Source: RGIG3009 sp964433065 (GTDB lineage Bacteria; Bacillota; Clostridia; Oscillospirales; Acutalibacteraceae). From it: a DNA stretch of 14,564 nt. Shown one piece after another: positions 1 through 7,320 of this stretch. Location: positions 1 to 14,564 of the forward strand of contig CAYSPZ010000040.1 in the NCBI GenBank assembly GCA_964433065.1, in the 5' to 3' direction. The number at the start of each line of letters is the position of its first letter. Positions within the stretch are counted from its first letter, which is position 1. The notes under the pieces are model-generated. The model saw only the letters and a program-made list of their open reading frames with translations, was not told the origin of the DNA and did no database searches. A program made the translations under genes and the position numbers.

Positions 1-35
1 TATCGTCCGCAGGACGCGCTCACAAACGCCCACAA

Positions 36-60
36 GTTATTCGCCCTTCGGGCTCATAAC
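36..60. repeat. Small interrupted hairpin at left edge
   Basis: GTTAT (36-40) pairs with ATAAC (56-60), then a 2x2 internal loop, then GCCC (43-46) pairs with GGGC (50-53) around a TTC loop. A second small palindrome, CGTCC-GCA-GGACG, lies at 4-16. No coding potential or U-tract was found. The function is unknown. The right half overlaps the tRNA-like fragment at 48-73. Confidence 0.4.
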
Positions 61-73
61 CCTACGGTCGGTG
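48..73 (+). repeat. Partial, inverted copy of the initiator tRNA anticodon arm
   Basis: Read on the plus strand, positions 48-73 match the tRNA-fMet RNA sense sequence (complement of 158-183) at 24 of 26 bases. The match covers the 3' side of the anticodon stem region, the CAT anticodon, the variable loop and the start of the T stem. The differences are G to T and A to C after the CCC of the stem. The acceptor, D and T arms are missing, so this is a relic or repeat and not a tRNA gene. It lies opposite in orientation to the intact tRNA. An extra CTCATAAC octamer occurs at 85-92. Confidence 0.55.
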
Positions 74-95
74 TACATATCTACCTCATAACAAG

Positions 96-133
96 AAGAA
101 ACTCGGTACACCGAAAGGTGTATCGAGTTTCTT
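96..133 (-). terminator. Intrinsic terminator of the tRNA-fMet gene
   Basis: Arms 96-112 and 117-133 form a 17-bp stem with two mismatched or wobble positions around a GAAA loop (TTTC on the minus strand). Read on the minus strand, the stem lies directly after the tRNA CCA end and runs into the T-rich sequence TTTCTTCTTGTTAT. The plus-strand side has no U-tract (TGGTTGCGGG follows), so the terminator is assigned to the minus strand. Confidence 0.75.
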
Positions 134-208
134 TGGTTGCGGGGGATGGATTTGAACCACCGACCTTCGGGTTATGAGCCCGACGAGCTGCCCCTGCTCC
201 ACCCCGCG
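134..208 (-). tRNA. Initiator tRNA-fMet (CAT anticodon), CCA encoded
   Basis: The minus strand folds as a complete 75-nt tRNA: acceptor CGCGGGG/CCCCGCA, D arm GAGC-AGGGGCA-GCTC, anticodon loop CTCATAA, variable loop AGGTC, T arm GGTGG-TTCAAAT-CCATC, then ACCA. Two initiator hallmarks are present: the unpaired C1xA72 at the acceptor end, and three consecutive G:C pairs (GGG/CCC) at the base of the anticodon stem. This separates it from elongator Met and Ile2 tRNAs. The D loop is short. It has its own promoter upstream (236-264) and a terminator directly after the CCA. Confidence 0.96.
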
Positions 209-235
209 ATATATAGTATTGTTTTCTGTACCCAA

Positions 236-264
236 AATATAACACAGAATCGGTATTCTGTCAA
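236..264 (-). promoter_or_regulatory. Sigma-A promoter for tRNA-fMet
   Basis: On the minus strand, TTGACA (264-259, perfect -35) and TATATT (241-236, one mismatch -10) are separated by exactly 17 bp. Transcription would start near 229, giving a short 5' leader before the tRNA begins at 208. The near-consensus match fits the high expression expected of an initiator tRNA. Confidence 0.85.
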
Positions 265-325
265 GAGGGGAACGGTGAAAAATTTATAAAGTGGGAAAAT
301 CGACCGTTTTTTTGTAAATGTGCAG

Positions 326-354
326 TTGATATTTTCCCTTTAAGACAGTATAAT
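326..354 (+). promoter_or_regulatory. Sigma-A promoter for the murD operon
   Basis: TTGATA (326-331) and a perfect TATAAT (349-354) are separated by 17 bp, so the predicted start is near 361. The 5' UTR would be short, about 25 bp. It is divergent from the tRNA promoter, with about 60 bp between the two -35 boxes. Confidence 0.82.
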
Positions 355-388
355 ACCTTATGTATGTATATAGAAAGGCGTGGTGTAT

Positions 389-1762
389 GTGACATACCGC
401 GAATTTTATGACAGTATAAAGGATAAACGTATTGCGGTCTGCGGGATCGGCAAGAACAATCCGCCTGTCGTATTGCAGTTGTTAAAACAAGGTGCCGTGG
501 TGGTCGCGTGTGATAAACGCACACGGGAACAGATCGGCACGGTCGCAGACGAGTTGGAACAGGCGGGCGCGCAACTTCGACTGGGTGACACCTATCTGGA
601 TGACCTGAACGAAGATATCATCTTGCGTACTCCCGGTATGAAACCGTACCTGCCGCCGTTTGAAAAAGCCAAAGCGGCGGGGAAGACGGTGACATCTGAA
701 ATGGAACTGTTTTTTGAACTGTCACCTGCGCCCATCTACGCGGTGACCGGTTCGGACGGGAAGACCACGACCACCACCATCATCGCAGGTTTGCTGGAAG
801 CGGCGGGGAAGACGGTGCATTTGGGCGGCAACATCGGTCGTCCGTTGTTACCGCTTATCGAGCAGATCGAAGATACGCACGTGGCGGTGGCGGAACTGTC
901 CAGTTTTCAGTTGACCAATATGACCCAAAGTCCGTCGGTGGCGGTGGTGACCAACGTTGCACCGAATCATCTCGACTGGCATACCGATATGCAGGAATAC
1001 ATTGATGCAAAGAAAAATCTGGTCGCGCACCAAACGGAACACGATCGCGCAGTATTGAATGCCGACAACGAGATCACCGCTTCGTTCGCGTCTGCGTGTA
1101 ACGGCTCGGTGTATTGGTTTTCACGTCGTCAACGCGTGTCACAAGGTGCGTACCTCAGCGAAGACGGTGTCCTGTACGTTGTACACGAGGGGAAAGAGAT
1201 CCCCGTATTGACCGAACAAGAGATCCGTTTACCGGGTAAGCACAACGTCGAAAACTTTTTGGCGGCATTTGCCGCGACAGTCGGTGTCGTGCCGATCGAC
1301 GTGATGGCGCGGTTTGCGCGTGAATTCGGCGGCGTGCAGCATCGTTGTGAGTTCGTTCGTGAACGGCGCGGTGTGAAATGGTATAACGATTCCATCGGTA
1401 CCAGTCCTTCGCGTACCATTGCGGGGTTGACCGCTTTTAACCAAAAAGTCATCCTGATCGCGGGCGGATATGACAAACATATTCCGTACGATCCGCTTGG
1501 CCCGATCGCTAAGGATACCGTCAAAAGCGCGATCTTGCTCGGTGCGACCGCTAACGCGATTGAAACGTCCATTCGGGCATGTTCGCAGTTGCCTATCTAC
1601 CGAGTAGACAGTATGGAAGACGCAGTCAAAACGGCGGCAACGATCGCCGAAGAAGGGGACATCGTGTTTATGTCCCCTGCCAGCGCGAGTTTTGACCTGT
1701 ATAAAAATTTTGAAGAACGCGGCGATCATTTCAAGCGTTTGGTAATGGAGTTGAAAGAGTGA
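389..1762 (+). CDS. murD: UDP-N-acetylmuramoyl-L-alanine--D-glutamate ligase (MurD)
   Basis: MurD is a cytoplasmic ATP-dependent ligase that adds D-glutamate to UDP-MurNAc-L-Ala in peptidoglycan precursor synthesis. The reading frame shows the three Mur-ligase domains. The N-terminal Rossmann-like UDP-binding domain has AVCGIGK near residue 20. The central ATPase has the P-loop GSDGKTTTTT near residue 121, then ELSSFQL, NHLDWH and the DAKKNL segment that carries the lysine expected to be carbamylated. The C-terminal ligand domain has YNDSIGTSPSRT and ILIAGGYDKHI. The length of about 458 residues is normal. NDSIGTSP in place of the Escherichia coli NDSKATNP is, from memory, usual in Clostridia. 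The start is uncertain: GTG codons lie at 380, 383 and 389. AGAAAGG (372-378) is too close to 380, so 389 or 383 is favoured. First gene after the promoter at 326-354. Confidence 0.95.
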   Translation: MTYREFYDSIKDKRIAVCGIGKNNPPVVLQLLKQGAVVVACDKRTREQIGTVADELEQAGAQLRLGDTYLDDLNEDIILRTPGMKPYLPPFEKAKAAGKTVTSEMELFFELSPAPIYAVTGSDGKTTTTTIIAGLLEAAGKTVHLGGNIGRPLLPLIEQIEDTHVAVAELSSFQLTNMTQSPSVAVVTNVAPNHLDWHTDMQEYIDAKKNLVAHQTEHDRAVLNADNEITASFASACNGSVYWFSRRQRVSQGAYLSEDGVLYVVHEGKEIPVLTEQEIRLPGKHNVENFLAAFAATVGVVPIDVMARFAREFGGVQHRCEFVRERRGVKWYNDSIGTSPSRTIAGLTAFNQKVILIAGGYDKHIPYDPLGPIAKDTVKSAILLGATANAIETSIRACSQLPIYRVDSMEDAVKTAATIAEEGDIVFMSPASASFDLYKNFEERGDHFKRLVMELKE

Positions 1763-2781
1763 GTATGGATTGGTTTGCAGTGTTGAACGATCTGTGTACG
1801 TCGGTCGGCGTAAACGGTGAGATCGAAGCCGCCGAAACGGCAGCGCGGTATCTGCGCGAATACACCGACGACGTTCGGGTAGACCGTTTTGGAAACGTGG
1901 TCGGTTATTTACCTGCCGAACAGGAAAATGCGCCGACTTTGCTTTTAGAGGCGCACATCGATGAGATCGGTTTCGTGGTGACGGGAACCGACGATAACGG
2001 ATTCGTGCGTGTTTCACCTTGCGGCGGTATCGATAAGCGCACATTGTCGGCAACGGAAGTCGTGGTATTCGGTAAAGAGCCCTACGGCGGTGTGTTTTGT
2101 TCCACGCCGCCGCACTTGATGGAAGCGGATGCACCGGTACCTGCCGTCACTGATAGTTACATTGACGTCGGTATGAACGGTGAACAGGCAAAAGAACAGA
2201 TTCCTGTGGGAAGCCGCGTGTCGTTCCGCCCGCATTTTGATCGGTTGCTCAATGATTGCGTATCCGCCAAAGCGTTGGACGATCGCGCAGGGGTGATGAC
2301 CGTTTTAGGCGCGTTTGAACTTGTAAAGGGAAAAGCCTTGCCATTTAATTTGGTCGTTTCTTTCTGCGTGCAGGAGGAGATCGGCGGTCACGGCGCCAAA
2401 GTGATGGCGTTTACCAAGCAACCGGACGCGGCGATCGCGGTGGACGTAAGTTTTGCTTACACACCCGGTACGGATAAAAACCAGTGCGGTGAACTCGGAA
2501 AAGGCGTTATGTTGGGGTATTCGCCCATTCTGGACACGCATATGACAACGCAACTGCGTAAAGTGGCGAAACGATACGATATTCCGTTGCAAGATGAAGT
2601 AATGGGCGGTCGTACGGGTACCGACGCAGACGTGATCACCGTAGCGGGACGCGGTATTCCGACGGCATTACTGTCGGTTCCGCTCAAATATATGCATTCG
2701 CCGATCGAAGTGGCGTCGATGACCGATATTCAATCGGTTTCGCGTTTGATGGCGGCATTCATTTCAGAGGGGACGGTATAA
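1759..2781 (+). CDS. M42 family metallo-aminopeptidase (first of a pair)
   Basis: This is a dinuclear-metal aminopeptidase or glutamyl-aminopeptidase/endoglucanase-M type protein that trims peptides in the cytoplasm. The full M42 signature is present: AHIDEIGF (H66, D68), KALDDRAG (bridging Asp 174 or 175), the catalytic/metal pair EEIGGHG (E206, E207), AVDVS (D229), GGRTGTDAD, and KYMHSPIE (H313). The length of 340 residues matches the family. The GTG start overlaps the murD stop (GTGA), with GGAG at 1747-1750 giving an 8-nt spacing. An internal ATG at 1765 is a possible alternative start. M42 enzymes form large tetrahedral assemblies, and neighbouring paralogs sometimes co-assemble. Substrate preference cannot be read from the sequence. 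Confidence 0.92.
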   Translation: MSMDWFAVLNDLCTSVGVNGEIEAAETAARYLREYTDDVRVDRFGNVVGYLPAEQENAPTLLLEAHIDEIGFVVTGTDDNGFVRVSPCGGIDKRTLSATEVVVFGKEPYGGVFCSTPPHLMEADAPVPAVTDSYIDVGMNGEQAKEQIPVGSRVSFRPHFDRLLNDCVSAKALDDRAGVMTVLGAFELVKGKALPFNLVVSFCVQEEIGGHGAKVMAFTKQPDAAIAVDVSFAYTPGTDKNQCGELGKGVMLGYSPILDTHMTTQLRKVAKRYDIPLQDEVMGGRTGTDADVITVAGRGIPTALLSVPLKYMHSPIEVASMTDIQSVSRLMAAFISEGTV

Positions 2782-2785
2782 GACG

Positions 2786-3820
2786 ATGACAAATACCTTA
2801 AAGACCCTGACGGCTATTGAAGGGATATCCGGCCGCGAACACGCGGTACGGGAATATATTCAAACAATTTTAAAGGATGCACCTGCGGTCGAATCAATCG
2901 AAACCGATCGCATCGGTAACTGTATTGTGCGGTTAAAGGGAGAACGTCCTGCCGAACACACGGTCGTTTTAGCGGCGCATATGGACGAAGTCGGCGGTAT
3001 CGTGACGGGTATCACCGAGGACGGATATCTGCGATTTGACACGGTAGGCGGTATCGTACCGTCGGTGTTGTACGCACGACGCGTTTCGGTCAACGGGCAT
3101 ATCGGTGTGATCGGCGGAAAAGCGGTACACCACTCAACCGACAAGGAAAAAGATAAGGCGCCTTCGATTACCGAGATGCGTATTGATATCGGTGCGACCG
3201 ATCGCGAACAAGCCGAAACGATCGTTTCGGTTGGCGATTCGATTCATTTTGCAAGTGAATATACCGAACTGTATAACGATCGCTTTTATGCGAAAGCGTT
3301 GGATGACCGTGCCGGTTGTGCGATGTTATTGCGTTTGGCGCAAACCAAACCGACCTACGACGTGACCATTGTGTTTACGGTACAGGAAGAGATCGGACTT
3401 CGCGGTGCGATAGTGGCGGGAAACGTTTTGCAACCCGAGTACACGGTGGTGGTAGACGCTACCACTGCCGCGGATACGGGTGGTGTTCCCGAAGAAAAAC
3501 AGGTATGCAAAACGGGGGACGGTCCTGTGGTATCCTTTATGGATAAGCGGACGTTGTACGATCAACCCTTATACCAACACATTCGCGCGTTGGCTGACCA
3601 ACACGGGATCCCATCCCAGACCAAAACGATGATCGCGGGCGGTAATGATGCGGGTGCGTTCCAGACGGCGGGGATCGGTTCACGTGTGGCGGCGGTGTCG
3701 CTTCCGTGTCGATATATTCATTCTCCCGCTTGTTCGCTTTCGATGCAGGATGTGGAAAACACCGAAAAGTTACTGTCGTTACTGATGAACACGTTGCCGC
3801 AGTGGGATGGTAACGTATGA
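2786..3820 (+). CDS. M42 family metallo-aminopeptidase (second of a pair)
   Basis: This paralog of the preceding gene lies 4 bp downstream. It has the complete metal and catalytic set: AAHMDEVGG (H65, D67), KALDDRAG (D173 or D174), EEIGLRG (E201, E202), VVDATTAADTGG (D224), GGNDAGAF and RYIHSPA (H312). It is 344 residues long. It differs from its neighbour in the specificity region: AADTGG and GGNDAGAF here against VSFAYTPGT and GGRTGTDA there. The two are therefore not a recent duplication and probably have different peptide preferences. Only a weak ribosome binding site precedes it (GAGGGG about 13 nt upstream), so coupling to the upstream gene is likely. Confidence 0.92.
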   Translation: MTNTLKTLTAIEGISGREHAVREYIQTILKDAPAVESIETDRIGNCIVRLKGERPAEHTVVLAAHMDEVGGIVTGITEDGYLRFDTVGGIVPSVLYARRVSVNGHIGVIGGKAVHHSTDKEKDKAPSITEMRIDIGATDREQAETIVSVGDSIHFASEYTELYNDRFYAKALDDRAGCAMLLRLAQTKPTYDVTIVFTVQEEIGLRGAIVAGNVLQPEYTVVVDATTAADTGGVPEEKQVCKTGDGPVVSFMDKRTLYDQPLYQHIRALADQHGIPSQTKTMIAGGNDAGAFQTAGIGSRVAAVSLPCRYIHSPACSLSMQDVENTEKLLSLLMNTLPQWDGNV

Positions 3821-4542
3821 TCTTTCAAACGAATACCATCACGAAAAGCGATGATTTTTTGTTTGAGTACCTTGCGGGGTACTATGAGGCATACGGCACC
3901 GCACATTCGTTTTTGCGTTTTTATCGGTCGGACAGCGGTGGACAATTGTGCCTGCTGGATGGTGTTGCCACCGTGTGCGGTAGTGAATTCGACACGGATG
4001 AACTACGGCTGTTTTTGCAGATGCAACCCGATATTTTCTCGATCTGTTGTAACCGCGAGGTTGCGGAGCAGATACGGTCGTTTGATAAGTATTCGACAAC
4101 CGTGTATCCCGTTATGCGGTACGAACACGCTCAAACGGTTGACGCAATGGTGGAATCGAGTTCGCCGCGTCCGATATACGCGTTGCTTTGTGAATGCTTT
4201 AAGCAGTTGCCGTCCTTTGAAGGGTGGTATCTGGACGTTTGTCACCGCTTACGGCATGATTGTTGTCACATTGCCGCCATCTGCGAGAACGGTGTACCGA
4301 TCTCTTCGGCAATGACGGTGGCGGAACACCAAGACGGTGCGGTCATCGGTGCGGTCGCGACCCATCCGTCGCATCGTCGAAAGGGGTATGCGGGACGATG
4401 CGTCGGTACGTTGGCGGAAAGGATGCGTATGCAGGGTAAAACGGTGTATATTTGTCCGAAAACCGACGCGGCAAAACGGTTATACGAATCACTGGGATTT
4501 GTCCTTTACGGTGAAACGGTCATTTGGGAAAGGAAACGATAA
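3817..4542 (+). CDS. GNAT family N-acetyltransferase
   Basis: This is an acetyl-CoA-dependent acyltransferase of unknown substrate. The GNAT fold shows in the C-terminal third: GAVATHPSHRRKGYAGR (about residues 178-194) is motif A with the R-R-K-G-Y-A pyrophosphate-binding loop, followed by the helix VGTLAERMR and the closing segment AKRLYESLGFVLYGE. The N-terminal ~140 residues do not resemble a second domain that I recognise. The ATG overlaps the stop of the second M42 gene (ATGA), and its own stop overlaps the next start (TAATG), so it is coupled on both sides. Its place between peptidases and a PLP enzyme suggests an amino-acid or peptide substrate, but that is only inference. Confidence 0.85.
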   Translation: MIFQTNTITKSDDFLFEYLAGYYEAYGTAHSFLRFYRSDSGGQLCLLDGVATVCGSEFDTDELRLFLQMQPDIFSICCNREVAEQIRSFDKYSTTVYPVMRYEHAQTVDAMVESSSPRPIYALLCECFKQLPSFEGWYLDVCHRLRHDCCHIAAICENGVPISSAMTVAEHQDGAVIGAVATHPSHRRKGYAGRCVGTLAERMRMQGKTVYICPKTDAAKRLYESLGFVLYGETVIWERKR

Positions 4543-5807
4543 TGAAGTTTTTTGATATTGATAAAAAATGGGAACAACTGTCGGCGGAAGCGCTCAAACA
4601 GATCCAACCGATCTTTGATGAGCGTGAAGCCGTGACCGAATACAACCAACAAAAAGTGTTGGCGGCTTTTATGCATCACAACGTCAGTGAAAGCCACTTT
4701 ACGGCGACGACCGGTTACGGTTACGGCGATCGCGGCAGAGAGGTTCTGGAAGAGGCATTTGCCGAAGTGATGGGTGCAGAAGATGCACTTGTCCGACACA
4801 GTATTCTTTGCGGTACGCACGCGATCACGGTTGCATTGTTCGGTATCTTACGTACGAACGATCTGTTGTTATCGGTGACGGGAACGCCGTACGATACGCT
4901 GCTTTCGGTGATCGGTCATCAAAACGACGTTCCCGCATCGTTGACCGAACACGGGGTACGGTATCGCGAAGTGGCACTCGGTGAAGACGGATATCCCGAT
5001 CTTGCGGCGATCCGTCAGGCGCTTACCGAAGAACCGACCGTCAAAATGGTACATATCCAACGTTCACGCGGATACAATCTGCGCCCGTCGTTGTCGGTGA
5101 AAAAGATCGGTGAGATCGTCAAGGTCGTTCGGGAAATTCATCCCGAAACGGTCGTGTTTGTGGATAACTGTTACGGTGAATTCGTCGAAACGGAAGAACC
5201 GACCGCCGTTGGTGTGGATCTGATGGCGGGGTCGTTGATCAAGAATCCCGGTGGCGGGATCGCGGAAAACGGCGGGTATATATGCGGCCGTCACGATCTG
5301 GTCGAATTGTGCGCGTATCGGTTGTCTTCGCCCGGACTGGGTAGGGAAGTAGGCGCTTCGTTGGGGCACAACCGTACGATGTTTATGGGCCTGTTCCAAG
5401 CGCCTCACGTGGTGGGAGAAGCCGTTAAAACGGCGATCTATACTGCGGCAATGATGGACAAACTCGGTTTTTATTGTACGCCGCGTTGGGACGAACCGCG
5501 CGCCGATATCATTCAGGCGATGCGCCTGAACACTCCCGAAGCGTTGATCGCGTTTTGTCAGGGAATCCAAAGCGGTGCACCGGTGGATGCCTTTGTGGTC
5601 CCCGAACCGTGGGATATGCCCGGGTACGACAATCAAGTGATTATGGCGGCAGGCGCTTTTACGATGGGATCGTCCATCGAATTATCTGCCGATGCGCCGT
5701 TGCGTGAACCGTATGCAGTGTATATGCAAGGTGGACTTAACTTCCATTCGGCTAAAGTTGCAATCTTGTTGGCGATACAAAAAATGGCGCAACAGGGTTT
5801 GTTATAA
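4542..5807 (+). CDS. PLP-dependent methionine gamma-lyase-like (aluminium resistance family) protein
   Basis: This fold-type I PLP enzyme resembles the 'Alum_res' family (Bacillus YnbB), related to cystathionine gamma-synthase and methionine gamma-lyase. Evidence includes YGYGDRGRE near residue 60, the cofactor-contact region SILCGTHAI, the PLP-ring aspartate in VDNCYGEF, and the Schiff-base lysine K234 in GSLIKNPGGG. These are followed by GGYICGR and LSSPGLGREVG, typical of the family. The 421-residue length is normal. The start is ATG 4542, preceded by GGAAAGGA with a 7-nt spacing. An in-frame TTG at 4524 would lie upstream of this ribosome binding site and is rejected. The in vivo reaction of this family is not settled, and the 'aluminium resistance' name is historical. 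Confidence 0.88.
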   Translation: MKFFDIDKKWEQLSAEALKQIQPIFDEREAVTEYNQQKVLAAFMHHNVSESHFTATTGYGYGDRGREVLEEAFAEVMGAEDALVRHSILCGTHAITVALFGILRTNDLLLSVTGTPYDTLLSVIGHQNDVPASLTEHGVRYREVALGEDGYPDLAAIRQALTEEPTVKMVHIQRSRGYNLRPSLSVKKIGEIVKVVREIHPETVVFVDNCYGEFVETEEPTAVGVDLMAGSLIKNPGGGIAENGGYICGRHDLVELCAYRLSSPGLGREVGASLGHNRTMFMGLFQAPHVVGEAVKTAIYTAAMMDKLGFYCTPRWDEPRADIIQAMRLNTPEALIAFCQGIQSGAPVDAFVVPEPWDMPGYDNQVIMAAGAFTMGSSIELSADAPLREPYAVYMQGGLNFHSAKVAILLAIQKMAQQGLL

Positions 5808-5808
5808 T
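5800..5808 (+). promoter_or_regulatory. Possible extended -10 promoter before the flippase gene
   Basis: TGT-TATAAT forms a perfect extended -10 element that overlaps the stop codon of the upstream gene. It would start transcription near 5815, about 26 bp before the flippase start. No good -35 box lies 17 bp upstream. The spacer here is the first real gap in the operon (33 bp), which makes an internal promoter plausible. Confidence 0.3.
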
Positions 5809-5840
5809 CATATGTAATTAGATTATAGAGAAAGGAGAGA

Positions 5841-7316
5841 ATGCAAGTGAGCGCGCTGCAATCGCAACGGGTATATAAAAATTATCTGTTGAACGTTGCG
5901 TATCAGGTGTTGGCAATCCTGTTGCCGTTGATCACAACACCGTATATTTCCCGTGTGTTGGGTGCTGAAAACATCGGTATATACAGTTTTACCACCTCGA
6001 TCGCGACCTATTTTTATTTAGCAGCACTGCTCGGAAGCAACACGTACGGACAACGTGAGGTTGCTTATCACCGCGACGACCCGTATAAGCGCAGTGTGGT
6101 GTTTTGGGAAGTTGTGCTATTACGGATCGTAACGACCGCCGTTGTGTTACTGGCATATTTTCTCCTGATCGGTACCGTATCCGAAAATCGTACACTTCTT
6201 TGGATACAAGGGTTAATGATCGTCAGTGCGATCACCGATATCAGTTGGTTCTTCAGCGGGTTGGAAGTGTTTTCGGTTCTCGTATTCCGAAACGCTTGTA
6301 TCAAGATCGCGGGTGTTGCGTTCATCTTTTTAACGGTAAAAAGCCCCGACGATCTGTGGCTCTACATTCTCGGTACGCTACTGATCAATCTGCTCGGCTA
6401 TGTATCGTTGTGGCCGTATTTATCGAAATATCTGTGTAAAGTTTCAATCAAGGAACTCCGTCCGTTTCGTCATTTTACGGCTACTTTACGCTTGTTTTTA
6501 CCGACCATCGCGGTTCAGGTGTATACGATCTTAGATAAAACGATGATCGGGTTGATTACCGATTCTGCCGCACAAAACGGGTACTATGAACAGGCAGAAA
6601 AGATCGTGAAGATATTACTCACGCTATTGACCGCGATGGGTGCGGTGATGGCACCGCGCATTTCATATTTACACGCGAATCAAGATAAGGAAACGATTAC
6701 CCTTTATCTAAAAAAAGTATATCGGTTTATTTTCTGTCTTTCGGTTCCGATGTGCTTGGGGTTAACGGTAACCGCCAATCAATTCGTTCCATGGTTTTTC
6801 GGCGACGGATACGACGCGGTGATCCCGTTATTACCGATTTTCAGTATCTTACTCGTCGCCATCGGTATGAGTAACGTATCGGGAACGCAGTACCTGGTTC
6901 CGATCGGCCGCGAAAAAGCCTATACCGTTTCGGTGGTTTGCGGTGCGGTGATCAATTTCCTGTTGAACTTACTTTTGATCGGTAAATTTCAAGCGCTCGG
7001 CGCGGCGATCGCATCGGTCATTGCGGAGATCGTGGTTGCCGTGGTGCAGTTCTATTACATCCGCGACGTCATTTCGGTAAAACAACTGTGGCAGTCTGCC
7101 AGACACTATTTGTTAGCGGGCACGGTTATGGTTGTTGTTTGTTTCGCGATAAAGACCGTTTTACCGCCTACGTTTACAGGACTGTTGGTGACGGCGGTCG
7201 TAGGTGTTGCGGTGTATTTTGCCGTTCTGTTACTCATCAAGGACGAATTTGTATTTACGGTTAGTTCTTCTGTTATGACGAAATTCTCCGCATTGATAAA
7301 GAGAAAAGGGCGGTGA
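5841..7316 (+). CDS. Polysaccharide/oligosaccharide flippase (Wzx-like, MOP superfamily)
   Basis: This integral membrane protein has about 12-14 hydrophobic helices over 491 residues. It opens with the family-typical YLLNVAYQVLAILLPLITTPYISRVLG, of which TTPYISRVLG..NIGIYS is the Polysacc_synt (PF01943) N-terminal signature. Members flip undecaprenyl-linked oligosaccharides from the cytoplasmic to the outer leaflet for capsule, teichoic-acid-like or O-antigen-like polymers. No glycosyltransferases or polymerase lie nearby, so it is an orphan flippase and its lipid-linked cargo is unknown. MurJ is less likely because of the N-terminal signature. AAAGGAGA (5831-5838) precedes ATG 5841 closely. 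GTG 5847 gives a more usual spacing and is a possible start. Confidence 0.9.
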   Translation: MQVSALQSQRVYKNYLLNVAYQVLAILLPLITTPYISRVLGAENIGIYSFTTSIATYFYLAALLGSNTYGQREVAYHRDDPYKRSVVFWEVVLLRIVTTAVVLLAYFLLIGTVSENRTLLWIQGLMIVSAITDISWFFSGLEVFSVLVFRNACIKIAGVAFIFLTVKSPDDLWLYILGTLLINLLGYVSLWPYLSKYLCKVSIKELRPFRHFTATLRLFLPTIAVQVYTILDKTMIGLITDSAAQNGYYEQAEKIVKILLTLLTAMGAVMAPRISYLHANQDKETITLYLKKVYRFIFCLSVPMCLGLTVTANQFVPWFFGDGYDAVIPLLPIFSILLVAIGMSNVSGTQYLVPIGREKAYTVSVVCGAVINFLLNLLLIGKFQALGAAIASVIAEIVVAVVQFYYIRDVISVKQLWQSARHYLLAGTVMVVVCFAIKTVLPPTFTGLLVTAVVGVAVYFAVLLLIKDEFVFTVSSSVMTKFSALIKRKGR

Positions 7317-7320
7317 TCGT

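Noticed and set aside
48..73. tRNA-like match considered as an attL/attR site of an integrated element
   Set aside because: The repeat is inverted relative to the tRNA, no integrase or phage gene is present, and only the middle of the tRNA is copied, not its 3' end.
1229..2134. Long minus-strand open frame (301 codons) opposite murD and the first M42 gene
   Set aside because: It is rich in Arg and His with no recognisable domain, straddles two clearly real plus-strand genes, and lacks a ribosome binding site. It is a shadow of their codon usage.
4524..4541. TTG start extending the PLP enzyme upstream
   Set aside because: The extension covers the GGAAAGGA ribosome binding site itself. ATG 4542 overlaps the previous stop as TAATG with proper spacing.
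5064..5636. Minus-strand 190-codon open frame opposite the PLP-enzyme gene
   Set aside because: It has an Arg/His/Asp-biased antisense composition with no motif. The plus-strand frame has intact PLP-family motifs.
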